Shown: positions 1 through 8,966, counted from the stretch's first letter. The stretch: 64,000 nucleotides of DNA from Herbaspirillum sp. WKF16 (GCF_028993615.1 NZ_CP118632.1:4922465-4986464), one strand, 5' to 3'. Notes: generated by a model from the sequence alone, not told the origin. Program-made: numbers and translations.

Positions 1-914
1 ACAACCTGCGTCCGCTGGCGACCCGCATGACCACGCTGGACACCTTCGTGCGCGGCGTGCCGGGTTTCTTCCGGCCGCGCCCGTTCAACCCCTTCGCCAT
101 GGGCCTGCCGGTGCCGCCCGAGGAGGCCAGCTTCTACAGCACCGCCGAGCTGCAGCAGACGCTGGGACGGCTGGTGGACTTCGATTACCTCAACGGCAAG
201 TCCGGCATCCGCATGACGGTGTCGGCGGTCAAGGTGACCTGCGGCACGCTGGTCAAGTTCGACTCGGCGACCCGCCCCATCGGCCCCGAACACGTGATGG
301 CCAGCGGCGCGCTGCCGCCGGGCTTCGCGCCGGTGCGGGTGGACGGCGAGCTGTACTGGGACGGCGGCCTGTACTCCAACACGCCGCTGGAGGCGGTGCT
401 GGGCGACGAGCCGCGCGCCAATACCATGTGCCTGATGGTCGACCTGTGGCATGCCGACGGCCCCGAGCCGCGCACCCTTGAAGAGGTGCAGACGCGCGAG
501 AAGGACGTCACCTTCGCCTCGCGCTCGCAGCGCCATATCGATGCCTATCTCAAGCAATACCAGCTGCGCCGCGCCGCCCATGCGCTCTACCAGCGCCTGC
601 CGCCGCGCATGCTCACCGCCGCCGACCGCAAGATGATGGCCGAGCTGGGCGCCGACACCACCATCCATATCGTGCGCCTGGCCTATGCCGGACGCGACTG
701 GAACATGGCCTCCAAGGACGCCAACTTCGCGCGCGGTTCGGTGCGCTGGCGCTGGGAGCAGGGTTACCAGGACGGCTTGCGCGGCATCGAGATCAGCCGC
801 GGCTGTCCCTTCGAGGAATCTGATGCCGGCATCGTGGTGCATGAGCTGCCCACCGGCGAGACCTACGTCCAGCCCCAGCATGCGTCGTCAAAAGCGACCG
901 AACGTTCGTCTTGA
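1..914 (+). CDS. patatin-like phospholipase, C-terminal part (5' truncated by window)
   Basis: The reading frame is open from base 3 and about 303 residues are visible, so the N-terminal part with the GxSxG nucleophile lies outside the window. The visible part carries the patatin Asp motif DGGLYSNTP, with the DGG codons at 360-368; this Asp is the second member of the Ser-Asp catalytic dyad. The following Glu/Arg-rich helical tail (TREKDVTFASRSQRHIDAYL) resembles the DUF3734 extension seen on bacterial patatins next to polyhydroxybutyrate genes. It probably hydrolyses acyl esters of lipids. The phasin gene follows about 220 bases downstream with its own promoter, so the two are not obviously one operon. 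Confidence 0.85.
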   Translation, partial: NLRPLATRMTTLDTFVRGVPGFFRPRPFNPFAMGLPVPPEEASFYSTAELQQTLGRLVDFDYLNGKSGIRMTVSAVKVTCGTLVKFDSATRPIGPEHVMASGALPPGFAPVRVDGELYWDGGLYSNTPLEAVLGDEPRANTMCLMVDLWHADGPEPRTLEEVQTREKDVTFASRSQRHIDAYLKQYQLRRAAHALYQRLPPRMLTAADRKMMAELGADTTIHIVRLAYAGRDWNMASKDANFARGSVRWRWEQGYQDGLRGIEISRGCPFEESDAGIVVHELPTGETYVQPQHASSKATERSS

Positions 915-971
915 TCGGGCGCAAACCCGCACCGGTATTGAGTCGTATAATTTTCACGTTGTTACAAATTA

Positions 972-990
972 TTTTGTGCAGCGCACAAAA
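972..990. promoter_or_regulatory. palindromic operator candidate upstream of the phasin promoter
   Basis: Perfect inverted repeat with arms TTTTGTGC and GCACAAAA around AGC, ending 5 bases before the -35 box. A second, imperfect copy lies at 1029-1045. Phasin genes in betaproteobacteria are commonly repressed by PhaR, so PhaR is the obvious candidate ligand. This assignment is inference. Confidence 0.5.
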
Positions 991-995
991 TACGC

Positions 996-1023
996 TTGAC
1001 CTCACCAAAGAAGTGCATACAAT
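996..1023 (+). promoter_or_regulatory. sigma70-type promoter of the phasin gene
   Basis: TTGACC (996-1001) and TACAAT (1018-1023) are separated by 16 bases, close to the sigma70 consensus. The promoter sits between the two operator-like sites at 972-990 and 1029-1045, a classical repressor layout. The leader to the phasin ATG is about 105 bases. Confidence 0.6.
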
Positions 1024-1028
1024 GTGAA

Positions 1029-1045
1029 TTGTTGCGGCGCACAAA
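1029..1045. promoter_or_regulatory. second operator candidate at the phasin transcription start
   Basis: TTGTTGCGGCGCACAAA is an imperfect copy of the palindrome at 972-990 and keeps the GC-GCACAA half. It starts 6 bases after the -10 hexamer, so a bound repressor would block promoter clearance. Confidence 0.4.
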
Positions 1046-1135
1046 TCATGATTGTTTTTTGATTCTGGTCGAAAGCCGCTCTCGAAAGCCGATTGTTCCG
1101 GCTGCCTGATTTGCCATTAACACAAGGAGATAGAC

Positions 1136-1705
1136 ATGTTTTCGTACCAAGATCAGTTTTCCGCCGCCACCAAGTCCAACCTGCAGGCCCAGCTGGACCT
1201 GATCAACACCCTGACCGCCAAGGCCTTCGAAGGCGTCGAGAAGATCGTCGAGCTGAACCTGTCGGCCACCAAGGCCACGCTGGAAGAAGCCGCCGCCTCG
1301 GCCAAGCAGCTGGCCTCGGCCAAGGATCCCCAAGAACTGCTGGCGCTGGCCGCCGCGCAAGCCCAGCCGGGCGCCGACAAGGCCACCGCCTACGGCCGTC
1401 ACCTGGCCAGCATCGTGTCCTCGACCCAGGCCGAGTTCACCAAGGCCGCCGAAGCCCAGATCGCCGACACCAGCCGCAAGCTGTCGTCGCTGATCGACGA
1501 AATCAGCAAGAACGCGCCCCCGGGTTCGGAACAGGCCGTGTCGCTGCTGAAGGCGACCCTGACCAACGCCAACGCCGCCTACGAGCAACTGTCGAAGAAC
1601 TCGAAGCAAGCCGTGGAAACCCTGGAAGCCAACCTCTCCAACGCGACCAAGCAATTCACCGCCGCCGCCGAGAAGGCAACCGCCGCCACCCGCGCCAAGA
1701 AGTAA
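1136..1705 (+). CDS. phaP: phasin family protein (PHA granule-associated)
   Basis: 189 residues, almost entirely amphipathic helix rich in Ala, Lys and Glu. The opening MFSYQDQFSAATKSNLQAQL is typical of Phasin_2 proteins of Burkholderiales, and the C-terminus is the usual Ala/Lys tail. Phasins coat polyhydroxyalkanoate granules and control their number and size. The start is supported by AAGGAG 8 bases upstream. The gene is monocistronic, with its own promoter and a strong terminator at 1741-1770. Herbaspirillum is known to carry two phasins; which one this is cannot be told from the window. Confidence 0.93.
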   Translation: MFSYQDQFSAATKSNLQAQLDLINTLTAKAFEGVEKIVELNLSATKATLEEAAASAKQLASAKDPQELLALAAAQAQPGADKATAYGRHLASIVSSTQAEFTKAAEAQIADTSRKLSSLIDEISKNAPPGSEQAVSLLKATLTNANAAYEQLSKNSKQAVETLEANLSNATKQFTAAAEKATAATRAKK

Positions 1706-1740
1706 TCGGCGCAGCATAACTGGGCAAGGCAAACGAAAAA

Positions 1741-1770
1741 GGCCGCTACGGGAAACCGTAGCGGCCTTTT
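1741..1770 (+). terminator. rho-independent terminator of phaP
   Basis: 11-bp perfect GC-rich stem (GGCCGCTACGG / CCGTAGCGGCC) with a GAAA tetraloop, followed by TTTT. Confidence 0.9.
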
Positions 1771-1819
1771 GCTTTTTTACTTGCCGCTCATCGCTGCACG
1801 AGCCGCCGGCGGCATTGCG

Positions 1820-3436
1820 TCAGTGGCGGCCGGACTCGGCAATGATGTCCAGCGCCAGCGCCTCGGCCACGCGGATGCCGTCGATGGCCGCCGACATGAT
1901 GCCGCCGGCGTAGCCCGCGCCCTCGCCGGCCGGATACAGGCCGCGGGTGTTGAGGCTTTGCAGGGTCTGGTCGTCGCGCTTGATGCGGATCGGCGAGGAG
2001 GTGCGGGTCTCGATGCCGGTCAGCACGGCGTCGTGCATGGAATAGCCGCGGATCTGCTTGTCGAAGGCCGGCAGCGCCTCGCGGATGGCGTCGATGGCGT
2101 ACTTGGGCAGCGAGGGATTGAGGTCGCCCCACTTCACGCCCGGCTTGTAGGACGGCTCCACGCTCGCCTGCGCGGTCGACGGCCGGTTGGCGATGAAGTC
2201 GCCCACCAGCTGGGCCGGCGCGTCATAGTTGCCGCCGCCCAGCTCGTAGGCGCGGCTTTCCCACTCGCGCTGGAAGGCGATGCCGGCCAGCGGGTGGCCC
2301 GGATAGTCGGCCGGCGAGATGCCCACCACGATGCCGCTGTTGGCGTTGCGCTCGTTGCGCGAGTACTGGCTCATGCCGTTGGTGACCACGCGGCCCGGCT
2401 CGGAGGTCGCCGCCACCACGGTGCCGCCCGGGCACATGCAGAAGCTATAGACCGAACGGCCGTTGGAGGCGTGGTGCACCAGCTTGTAGTCGGCCGCGCC
2501 CAGGATCGGGTGGCCGGCGCTGGGGCCGAAGCGGCACTTGTCGATCAGCGACTGGGGATGCTCGGCGCGAAAGCCGATCGAGAACGGCTTGGCCTCGATG
2601 TAGACGCCGCGCTCGTACAGCATCTCGAAGGTGTCGCGGGCGCTGTGGCCGATGGCCAGCACCACGTGGTCGGCCTCGATCTGCTCGCCGCCGGCCAGCG
2701 TCAGGCCGCGGATCTTGCCGTCCTCGATCCGCACGTCGTCGACCCGCTGCTCGAAGCGGAATTCGCCGCCCAGCTGCTCGATCTTGTCGCGCATCAACTG
2801 GATCATCTTGACCAGGCGGAAGGTGCCGATGTGCGGCTTGCTGACGTACATGATCTCCGGCGGCGCATCGGCCGCGACGAACTCGGTGAGCACCTTGCGG
2901 CCGTAATGCTTGGGATCCTTCACCTGGCTGTACAGCTTGCCGTCGGAAAAGGTGCCGGCGCCGCCCTCGCCGAACTGCACGTTGGACTCGGGCTTGAGCT
3001 CGCGCTGGCGCCACAGGCCCCAGGTGTCCTTGGTGCGTTCGCGCACGGTCTTGCCGCGCTCCAGGATGATCGGGTTGAAGCCCATCTCGGCCAGCAGCAG
3101 CGCGGCGAACAGGCCGCAGGGGCCGAAGCCGATCACCACCGGGCGCTTCTTCAAGCCGGCCGGCGCGCGGCCGACGAAGTGGTAGCCGGTGTCGGGAGTG
3201 GGGCCGACGTTGGTCTTCTTCCGGTTGCGCTCCAGCACCCGCGCCTCGTCCTTGACTTCGACGTCCAGCGTGTAGGTGAGGATGATGCCGCTCTTCTTGC
3301 GCGCGTCGTAGCTGCGGCGGAACGGGGTGAACGAGACCAGCTCGTCGGCGGTGATGCCCAGCCGCTCCAGGATGGCGGCGTTCAGGTCGTCTTCCGTGTG
3401 ATCCAGCGGAAGGAATAGCTCGTTGATGCGCAGCAT
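1820..3436 (-). CDS. FAD-dependent dehydrogenase of the COG2509 type
   Basis: 538 residues from ATG at 3436, which begins MLRINELFLPLDHTEDDL; the frame is open further upstream, but that part lacks protein-like composition. An N-terminal domain of about 100 residues precedes the dinucleotide-binding motif GFGPCGLFAALLLAEMGF and then ILERG. The later motifs GEGGAGTFSDGKLYS and GLYPAGEGAGYAGGI are typical of this uncharacterised flavoprotein family of about 540 residues. It is a soluble oxidoreductase with unknown substrate. It is transcribed divergently from the MarR-GNAT gene with a 272-base gap between the starts. Confidence 0.85.
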   Translation of the reverse strand: MLRINELFLPLDHTEDDLNAAILERLGITADELVSFTPFRRSYDARKKSGIILTYTLDVEVKDEARVLERNRKKTNVGPTPDTGYHFVGRAPAGLKKRPVVIGFGPCGLFAALLLAEMGFNPIILERGKTVRERTKDTWGLWRQRELKPESNVQFGEGGAGTFSDGKLYSQVKDPKHYGRKVLTEFVAADAPPEIMYVSKPHIGTFRLVKMIQLMRDKIEQLGGEFRFEQRVDDVRIEDGKIRGLTLAGGEQIEADHVVLAIGHSARDTFEMLYERGVYIEAKPFSIGFRAEHPQSLIDKCRFGPSAGHPILGAADYKLVHHASNGRSVYSFCMCPGGTVVAATSEPGRVVTNGMSQYSRNERNANSGIVVGISPADYPGHPLAGIAFQREWESRAYELGGGNYDAPAQLVGDFIANRPSTAQASVEPSYKPGVKWGDLNPSLPKYAIDAIREALPAFDKQIRGYSMHDAVLTGIETRTSSPIRIKRDDQTLQSLNTRGLYPAGEGAGYAGGIMSAAIDGIRVAEALALDIIAESGRH

Positions 3437-3641
3437 GTGCGGGGACTTTCTCAGGCTCAGGATGTGCGGGACTGCGCGGCCCGGACGATCCGGCCCTCCT
3501 CCGGCGCATGGCGTGCGTACGGGACGGGGGCGCTGGCGGACGGAAAAACCCGACGGGCTGCGCGAAAGCCGCCATTTTACTCCAGCCGGGGCGGCCAGCC
3601 CAGCGCGGCGCGGGTTGCAGCGGCGCGACAACGGCCGCAAA

Positions 3642-3697
3642 CCAGTTGCGCATCGCAAGCAGTTGACGGTAAATTGGTTGTACATCGCAACCATTTG
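3642..3697. promoter_or_regulatory. direct repeat of an imperfect palindrome, probable operator of the MarR-GNAT gene
   Basis: Two 24-base copies at 3642-3665 and 3674-3697 share the pattern GTTG-N2-CATCGCAA-N-CA-N-TTG and start 32 bases apart, about three helical turns. The second copy is also an inverted repeat (GGTTG / CAACC) and ends 11 bases before the ATG. The layout suits autoregulation by the MarR domain encoded downstream. Confidence 0.5.
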
Positions 3698-3708
3698 AAG
3701 GAACCGAC

Positions 3709-4689
3709 ATGGACTTTGCCGGACTGGATGCCGCTCCGCGCGAGCAGACCATCCGCCAGCTGCGCGAGCTCTCGCGCAAGCTGGTGCGCGAGCTGGGCTT
3801 CATGCGCAGCACCCTGGCCGGCAGCGAGCTGGCGCCGTCGGCGGTGCACGCCATCATCGAGATCGGCCAGGCGCCCGGCATCCAGGCGCGCGACCTGGGC
3901 GAGCTGCTGTGCCTGGACAAGTCCAACACCAGCCGCCAGGCGGCCAGGCTGGAGTCGCTCGGCCTGCTGCGGCGCGCGGCGGTGGACGGCGACGGCCGCG
4001 GCTGGGGCCTGTTCCTCACCGAGGCCGGCCAGGCCTTGCGCCGGAAGATCGACAAGTTCGCCACCGACCAGGTCTCGGCCGCGCTCACGCGGCTGGTGCC
4101 GGAAGACCAGCAAGGCCTGGTGCGCGCGCTGGCGCTGTATTCGGACGCGCTGGCGCGCGACAACCCCAACATGGCGCCGCGCCCGGCCGCCGGCGCCGAG
4201 GCCGGGGCCCTCCGCCAGGGCTACCTGCCGGGCTGCATCGGCGACATCGCCGGCCTGCACGCGCGCTACTACGCGGCCACGGCCGGCTTCGGCGCTTACT
4301 TCGAAGACAAGGTGGCCGGCGGCCTGGGCGCTTTCGTGCAGGCGCTGCCGGCGGCCGGCAAGGAAATCTGGATGCATGTGGAACAGGGACGCGCGCTCGC
4401 CTCGATCGCCATCGACGGCGACCTGGAACGCGGCGTGGCGCACCTGCGCTGGTTCATCGTCGACGACAGCCTGCGCGGCGGCGGCGTGGGCCGCGCGCTG
4501 CTGCAGCGGGCCATGGACTTCGTCGACGGCCACGGCTTCGAGACCTACCTCTGGACCTTCCAGGGCCTGCAGGCCGCGCGCCATCTCTACGAGTCGGCCG
4601 GCTTCACGCTGGCCGAGGAGGCGCCCGGCGAGCAATGGGGCGCGCGCGTGGTGGAGCAGCGCTTCGTGCGGGCGGCCCGCCAGCGCTGA
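3709..4689 (+). CDS. MarR-type HTH regulator fused to a GNAT acetyltransferase
   Basis: 326 residues. Residues 1-150 form a winged-helix MarR domain (LCLDKSNTSRQAARLESLGLL recognition region). Residues about 165-320 form a GNAT domain with the acetyl-CoA loop RGGGVGRALLQRA and a C-terminal LYESAGF motif. Such fusions are a known but poorly characterised class; the acetyl acceptor is unknown. AAGGAA precedes the ATG at 3709. The repeat just upstream suggests autoregulation. Confidence 0.88.
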   Translation: MDFAGLDAAPREQTIRQLRELSRKLVRELGFMRSTLAGSELAPSAVHAIIEIGQAPGIQARDLGELLCLDKSNTSRQAARLESLGLLRRAAVDGDGRGWGLFLTEAGQALRRKIDKFATDQVSAALTRLVPEDQQGLVRALALYSDALARDNPNMAPRPAAGAEAGALRQGYLPGCIGDIAGLHARYYAATAGFGAYFEDKVAGGLGAFVQALPAAGKEIWMHVEQGRALASIAIDGDLERGVAHLRWFIVDDSLRGGGVGRALLQRAMDFVDGHGFETYLWTFQGLQAARHLYESAGFTLAEEAPGEQWGARVVEQRFVRAARQR

Positions 4690-4704
4690 ACGGCGGGCCA
4701 GCGC

Positions 4705-5904
4705 TCAGAAGCCGGTCGCGTGTTCGTCCGGATAGGCCATGCGCGCCGCGCGCCGGGAACAGGCTTCCCAACCGGCCACCAGCGCCAGCACGGCGGTCGA
4801 CAGGCCGCTGACCATCAGCAGGTCGGTCAGCAGCGAGAGCGGCGCCAGCCCCGCCAGCAGCGCCAGGCCGGCCACGTGCGAGAGGGGGAAGCGGCGATAC
4901 ACGATCTGCTTGTAGATGCCGTTGCCCAAGACGTAGAGCGCCGGCCCCAGGATCAGCACCGCCGCGTGCAGGGCGTCGATGCGCTGGTCGGGATGGGCGA
5001 TCACCAGTTCGTTGCCGACCGCCGACAGGATCACGCCGGCCACGATGATCACGTGCACGTAGTGGAACCAGGCGCCGATGCGTCCGGGGTCGTCGGAGTG
5101 CACGATGGCTTCGCTGCCGTCCTTGCTGCTGGTGTCGAAATACATCCACCACATCGCCACCGCGCCCAGGAAGGTGACGGCGAAGGCGATCAGCACCGGC
5201 AGCTCCCACTCGTGCGCGTGCGCCAGGGTGGCGCCGGTCATCAGCAGGGTCTCGCCCAGGGCGACGATGACGAACAGCTGGCAGCGCTCGGCCAGGTGCC
5301 CGCCTTCGATGGTCCAGTCGCCGGTGCGCGAGCGGCCCATGCCGGGCAACCAGAAGCCGGTCATCGGCGAGACGTACTCGCAGGCCACGGCGGCGATCCA
5401 CAAACCCAGCCGGTACTGCGGCAGCAGGCCGCCGGCGATCCACAGCGCCGCCGAGATCGACAGCCAGCCCAGCATGCGCCGGAAGTTGGCCGCCAGCTCA
5501 TGCTCGCGCCCCAGGCTGGCCAGCACCGCCGCCGTACGCCCGACCTGGATCGCGGCGTAGGTGGCGGCGAACACCAGGGCGCGCTCGCCGAAGGCCTCCG
5601 GCAGCGCCGCCGCCATCACCAGGCCGACCAGCATGATGCCAAACAGCAGGCAGCGCACGGGCAGCGCTTCCGGGTCGAACCAGTTGGTGACCCAGGCGGT
5701 GTACTGCCACGCAAGCCACACCGCGAACCACAGCACCAGGGTCTGGATCGCGCCTTCGGGCGTCAGCTTTTCCAGCAGGCTGTGCGAGAGCTGGGTGACG
5801 GCGAAGACGTAGATCAGGTCGAAGAACAGCTCGACGAAGGAGACGCGGGCCTCATGGCCGTCGCGCACGCGCAGCAGGGAGCTTGAGCGGAGAGAGTGGT
5901 TCAT
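4705..5904 (-). CDS. low temperature requirement protein A (LtrA) family membrane protein
   Basis: 399 residues starting MNHSLRSSS at 5904. The signature VSFVELFFDLIYVFAVTQLSH follows the start, and then about ten to eleven hydrophobic helices such as LWFAVWLAWQYTAW and LFVIVALGETLLMTGATLA. LtrA was named from a Listeria cold-sensitive mutant; its biochemical role is unknown. The frame is open to 5985, but the additional N-terminus has no recognisable start context. It converges on the MarR-GNAT gene with a 15-base gap. Confidence 0.85.
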   Translation of the reverse strand: MNHSLRSSSLLRVRDGHEARVSFVELFFDLIYVFAVTQLSHSLLEKLTPEGAIQTLVLWFAVWLAWQYTAWVTNWFDPEALPVRCLLFGIMLVGLVMAAALPEAFGERALVFAATYAAIQVGRTAAVLASLGREHELAANFRRMLGWLSISAALWIAGGLLPQYRLGLWIAAVACEYVSPMTGFWLPGMGRSRTGDWTIEGGHLAERCQLFVIVALGETLLMTGATLAHAHEWELPVLIAFAVTFLGAVAMWWMYFDTSSKDGSEAIVHSDDPGRIGAWFHYVHVIIVAGVILSAVGNELVIAHPDQRIDALHAAVLILGPALYVLGNGIYKQIVYRRFPLSHVAGLALLAGLAPLSLLTDLLMVSGLSTAVLALVAGWEACSRRAARMAYPDEHATGF

Positions 5905-6113
5905 GGCGCGGTTCCGGGAAAGGCGCCCGGCGCCAGGGGCGGCGCGCGGAGCTGGTTGCGACGGTTCTCGAAGTTTCTCGAACATCGTCGCATGCAGCGC
6001 CCCGCGTCAACAATATCGGGGCCGGGGGTTTCGCGCATTTTTGGCGTGGGTGCGGCAAATCGGCAACGCGGGCGGCGGTGAGACGCAACCAAGGCCACCG
6101 GGTCCCGGCGTCA

Positions 6114-8072
6114 TTACCGATCGTCGTCCGAAGCGACACCCGTCGCCGCGCCCTTGACCGCAAACCGCCCGGGATCCACCGCCGCCAGCAGATCGCGCGG
6201 CAACGGCAAGGGTTCGCGCTCCAGCGAGGCGGCCAGCAATTCGGCCATGAGCGGCGCCCAGATCAGCCCGCGCGAGGCGTAACCGAGCAAGCCGTACAGG
6301 CCGGGGTGGCGTGTCACGCCATCCAGCCGCGCCGCCGCGGCCGCTTCCATGTCCGGCAAGCCGCCCACCAGCGGCAGGCGGTCGGGGGCGATGCAGCGGA
6401 AACCGACCCGGCCTTGCAGTTGCGCATCGGTGGTCGATGGCATGGTGTAGCGCCCATCGATATCCGGCAACATGTGTCGCAGCCGCTCCAGGTTCTCGAC
6501 GTGGCTGGCCTCACGCAAGCCGGTGTCGTCGTCGCGGTCGTAGCTGGCGCCCATGCAGATGCGGCCTTGATATGGCCGGGTCAGGTAACCGTCGCCGCAC
6601 AGAGCCACCGGCAAGGCCGGAAAATCTTGCGCCGGCAGGTGAGTGACCTGGCCACGCACGGCGTTCAGCGGCAAGGCCGCGCTTTGCGCCAACACGCGCG
6701 CTTGGGCGCCGGCGGCCAGGATCACGATCGGCGCCTGGGCGATTGTCCTGCCCTCGCCGTCCAGCGCCAGCCAATCCTCGCCTTCGCGGCGCAGCGCTGT
6801 CACCGTGCGATTGAAATGCGCCGCGACCTCGCCCTGCGCGCGCGCCGCCGCCAGCAGGCGCCGGCAGACCGAAGGCGGATTGAGCCAGCCGGCCTCGGGG
6901 AAGAAGTAGCCTCCGCCCATGGTCGGCATGCCCAGCAGCGCCTCGGTCTCGGCCGCGCTCATCCAGCGTGCGTAGCGCGCCGGGTAATCCCATTCCAACG
7001 CGCCCTGCTCGAAGGACTGCGCCTGCCTGGCGTCGCGCCCGAACTGCAGGACGCCGCAGGTCTCGCCGGCGATGGCCGCGCCCTCATGCGTGCCGACGCC
7101 GCCCAGCAGCCGCAGGTGGCGTGCGGCGAACAGGAAGGCGGCGCGCGTCAGGCGCGCCAGCGGGCTGTCGTCGCGCGCCAGCGCCGGCATGAACAGGCCG
7201 CCGTGGTTGCCCGAAGCGCGCGTGGCGACCTCGGGGCCGGCATCGATCAGGTCGATGCGCCAGCCGCGCGCGGCCAACCGTTCGGCGACGGCGGCGCCGG
7301 CCAGCCCGGCGCCGATCACCAGCGCGTGACGCGCATGGGACGTGCGGCGCGCCAGCGGCGTGTCGGCCGCGGCCACGTGCGAGGGCGGACGGCCCCAGCC
7401 GGGGGCGTAGCGCATGGCCAGCGCGCCGGCCGCCGCTTGCCCGGCGAACCCGACCTGGCGCAGCGCCGCCATCGTCGCTTCGCCGTCGAACACCAGCGCG
7501 CGCGCGCCGGTCCAGGCCAGGCGCGCCAGGCGCTTGCACGCGTGCGGGTTCCAGTCGGAAGCGGCCGCATCGAAATCCTGCTGGCGGCCGTGCAGGTAGA
7601 ACAGGTCGGCCGGCGCTTCCAGCCTCGCCAGCTCTTCATCCAGCGCGCCGAACACCACGGTCAGCGTGACCCGCCCGTCGTCCAGCAGCAGGCGATGCGT
7701 CCCCGGCAGCAGCGGCGGCCAGGCTTGCCGCAATTGCGCCGCGCGGGCGTCCAGGCCGGGCCAGCCGGCATGCGCGGCCGCCAACTGTTGCACGGTGCAG
7801 GGATGCGGCTGGATGGCGACGTAATGCAGGCGCTGAGCGCCGCCCTGCCCGCGCTGCTCCTCGAATTGCGTCCAGGTCTGCAGGAAGGCCAGCCCGGCGC
7901 CGAAATGCAGGTCCAGCACCGCCGCCCTCTCCTGCTCGCGCAGGCAGGCGCGCAAGGCGGAGCCGGGCGCCGCCAGCAAACCGCGCATGAAGGCGGCGTC
8001 GCCCGCGGCCGGATCGGTGCGCCAGGCGGCCAGCAGTTCGTCGGAAGCGGGATGGATGGGGCGAGCGGGCAT
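6114..8072 (-). CDS. mnmC: MnmC-like tRNA modification enzyme with degenerate N-terminal methyltransferase domain
   Basis: 652 residues, near the usual length of bifunctional MnmC. The C-terminal half (about residue 250 on) is a DAO-type FAD oxidase: GAGLAGAAVAERLAARG, RASGNHGGLFMP, and a closing GFRCIAPDRLPLVGGLPD with GLYGLLGYASRGL. This half converts cmnm5(s2)U34 to nm5(s2)U34 in tRNA. The N-terminal half aligns in order with the MnmD methyltransferase but has lost its motifs: FGTGLNFL is FGAGLAFL (57-64), and the catalytic DGFxPxKNPxMW region reads LHGRQQDFDAAASDWNPHAC, placing His161 where Asp is expected. The second methylation step may therefore be missing. Confidence 0.85.
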   Translation of the reverse strand: MPARPIHPASDELLAAWRTDPAAGDAAFMRGLLAAPGSALRACLREQERAAVLDLHFGAGLAFLQTWTQFEEQRGQGGAQRLHYVAIQPHPCTVQQLAAAHAGWPGLDARAAQLRQAWPPLLPGTHRLLLDDGRVTLTVVFGALDEELARLEAPADLFYLHGRQQDFDAAASDWNPHACKRLARLAWTGARALVFDGEATMAALRQVGFAGQAAAGALAMRYAPGWGRPPSHVAAADTPLARRTSHARHALVIGAGLAGAAVAERLAARGWRIDLIDAGPEVATRASGNHGGLFMPALARDDSPLARLTRAAFLFAARHLRLLGGVGTHEGAAIAGETCGVLQFGRDARQAQSFEQGALEWDYPARYARWMSAAETEALLGMPTMGGGYFFPEAGWLNPPSVCRRLLAAARAQGEVAAHFNRTVTALRREGEDWLALDGEGRTIAQAPIVILAAGAQARVLAQSAALPLNAVRGQVTHLPAQDFPALPVALCGDGYLTRPYQGRICMGASYDRDDDTGLREASHVENLERLRHMLPDIDGRYTMPSTTDAQLQGRVGFRCIAPDRLPLVGGLPDMEAAAAARLDGVTRHPGLYGLLGYASRGLIWAPLMAELLAASLEREPLPLPRDLLAAVDPGRFAVKGAATGVASDDDR

Positions 8073-8160
8073 AGGAACAGAAGCGGTAAAGTCGGATGAG
8101 GATCGGGGCCGGAGGCAACGGCCGCCATTCTACGCCGCCCCCATGCGCCGGCCTTGCGCC

Positions 8161-8189
8161 TTGACAAAGCTGCGGCGCAGCAATAATCT
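8161..8189 (+). promoter_or_regulatory. sigma70 promoter of the GntR-AEC genes
   Basis: A perfect TTGACA (8161-8166) and TAATCT (8184-8189) are separated by exactly 17 bases. The leader to the GntR gene ATG is about 65 bases. Confidence 0.7.
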
Positions 8190-8261
8190 GCATACAGAAC
8201 ACGAAAGCTGATTTCATGGCCTGACGCGCTTTCCAGCCCTCCTACTCTTTACCCGCAACCC

Positions 8262-8966
8262 ATGTACAAAATCGACGCCCCGGCGCAACTGATCGAGCAG
8301 GTCTACCACGCCATCCTGGATGCGATCTGCTCGGGCACGCTGGCGCCCAATGAAAAGATCACCCAGGAGGGCCTGGCCGAGCAGCTCGGCGTATCGCGCC
8401 AGCCCATCCTGCAGGCCTTCCAGCTGTTGAAGCGCCAGGGTTTCATCGAGGAAGCCGGGCGCAAGGGCGTGGCGGTCACCGCGCTCGACCCGCGCAAGCT
8501 GATGCAGCTCTACCAGGTGCGCTCGGTGCTGGACGGCCTGGCCGCGCGCGAAACCGCCGAGCGCTGGAAGGCCGACGGCGACCTGCGCGGCGCCGGCGAA
8601 CGCGAGGGCCGCGCGCTGATCGAGGCCGGCCGCAAGCTCGCCGACATGAGCGACCTGTCGGCGCGCATCGTGGCCGACATGAACTTCCACCAGTTCATCT
8701 ACCGCAGCTGCGGCAACCCCATGGTCGGCGAAACCACCGCCATCCACTGGCACCACATCCGCCGCGCCATGGGCGCCATCCTCTCCTCCGACGTGCGCTC
8801 GCACATCGCGGTGTGGGATGAACACGCGGCCATCCTGCAGGCCATCGCCGAGGGCAAGCCGGCGGTGGCCGACAAGCTGGCGCGCCAGCATGCCGAGAGC
8901 GCCGCCGAGCACCTGGCGCGCGTGCTCACCGGCGAGCAATACGCCGGCAAGAGAAAGCAGGCCTGA
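8262..8966 (+). CDS. GntR family transcriptional regulator (FadR-like, FCD domain)
   Basis: 234 residues. The N-terminal winged helix (about 8-72) contains ITQEGLAEQLGVSRQPILQAFQLLKRQGFIE, a typical GntR helix-turn-helix. The C-terminal helical FCD domain keeps metal-binding His residues in MNFHQFIYRSC, IHWHHIR and the WDEHAAILQAIAEG helix. Such regulators bind a small organic acid. The gene precedes an AEC carrier by 57 bases in the same direction, so it may control that carrier. Confidence 0.9.
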   Translation: MYKIDAPAQLIEQVYHAILDAICSGTLAPNEKITQEGLAEQLGVSRQPILQAFQLLKRQGFIEEAGRKGVAVTALDPRKLMQLYQVRSVLDGLAARETAERWKADGDLRGAGEREGRALIEAGRKLADMSDLSARIVADMNFHQFIYRSCGNPMVGETTAIHWHHIRRAMGAILSSDVRSHIAVWDEHAAILQAIAEGKPAVADKLARQHAESAAEHLARVLTGEQYAGKRKQA

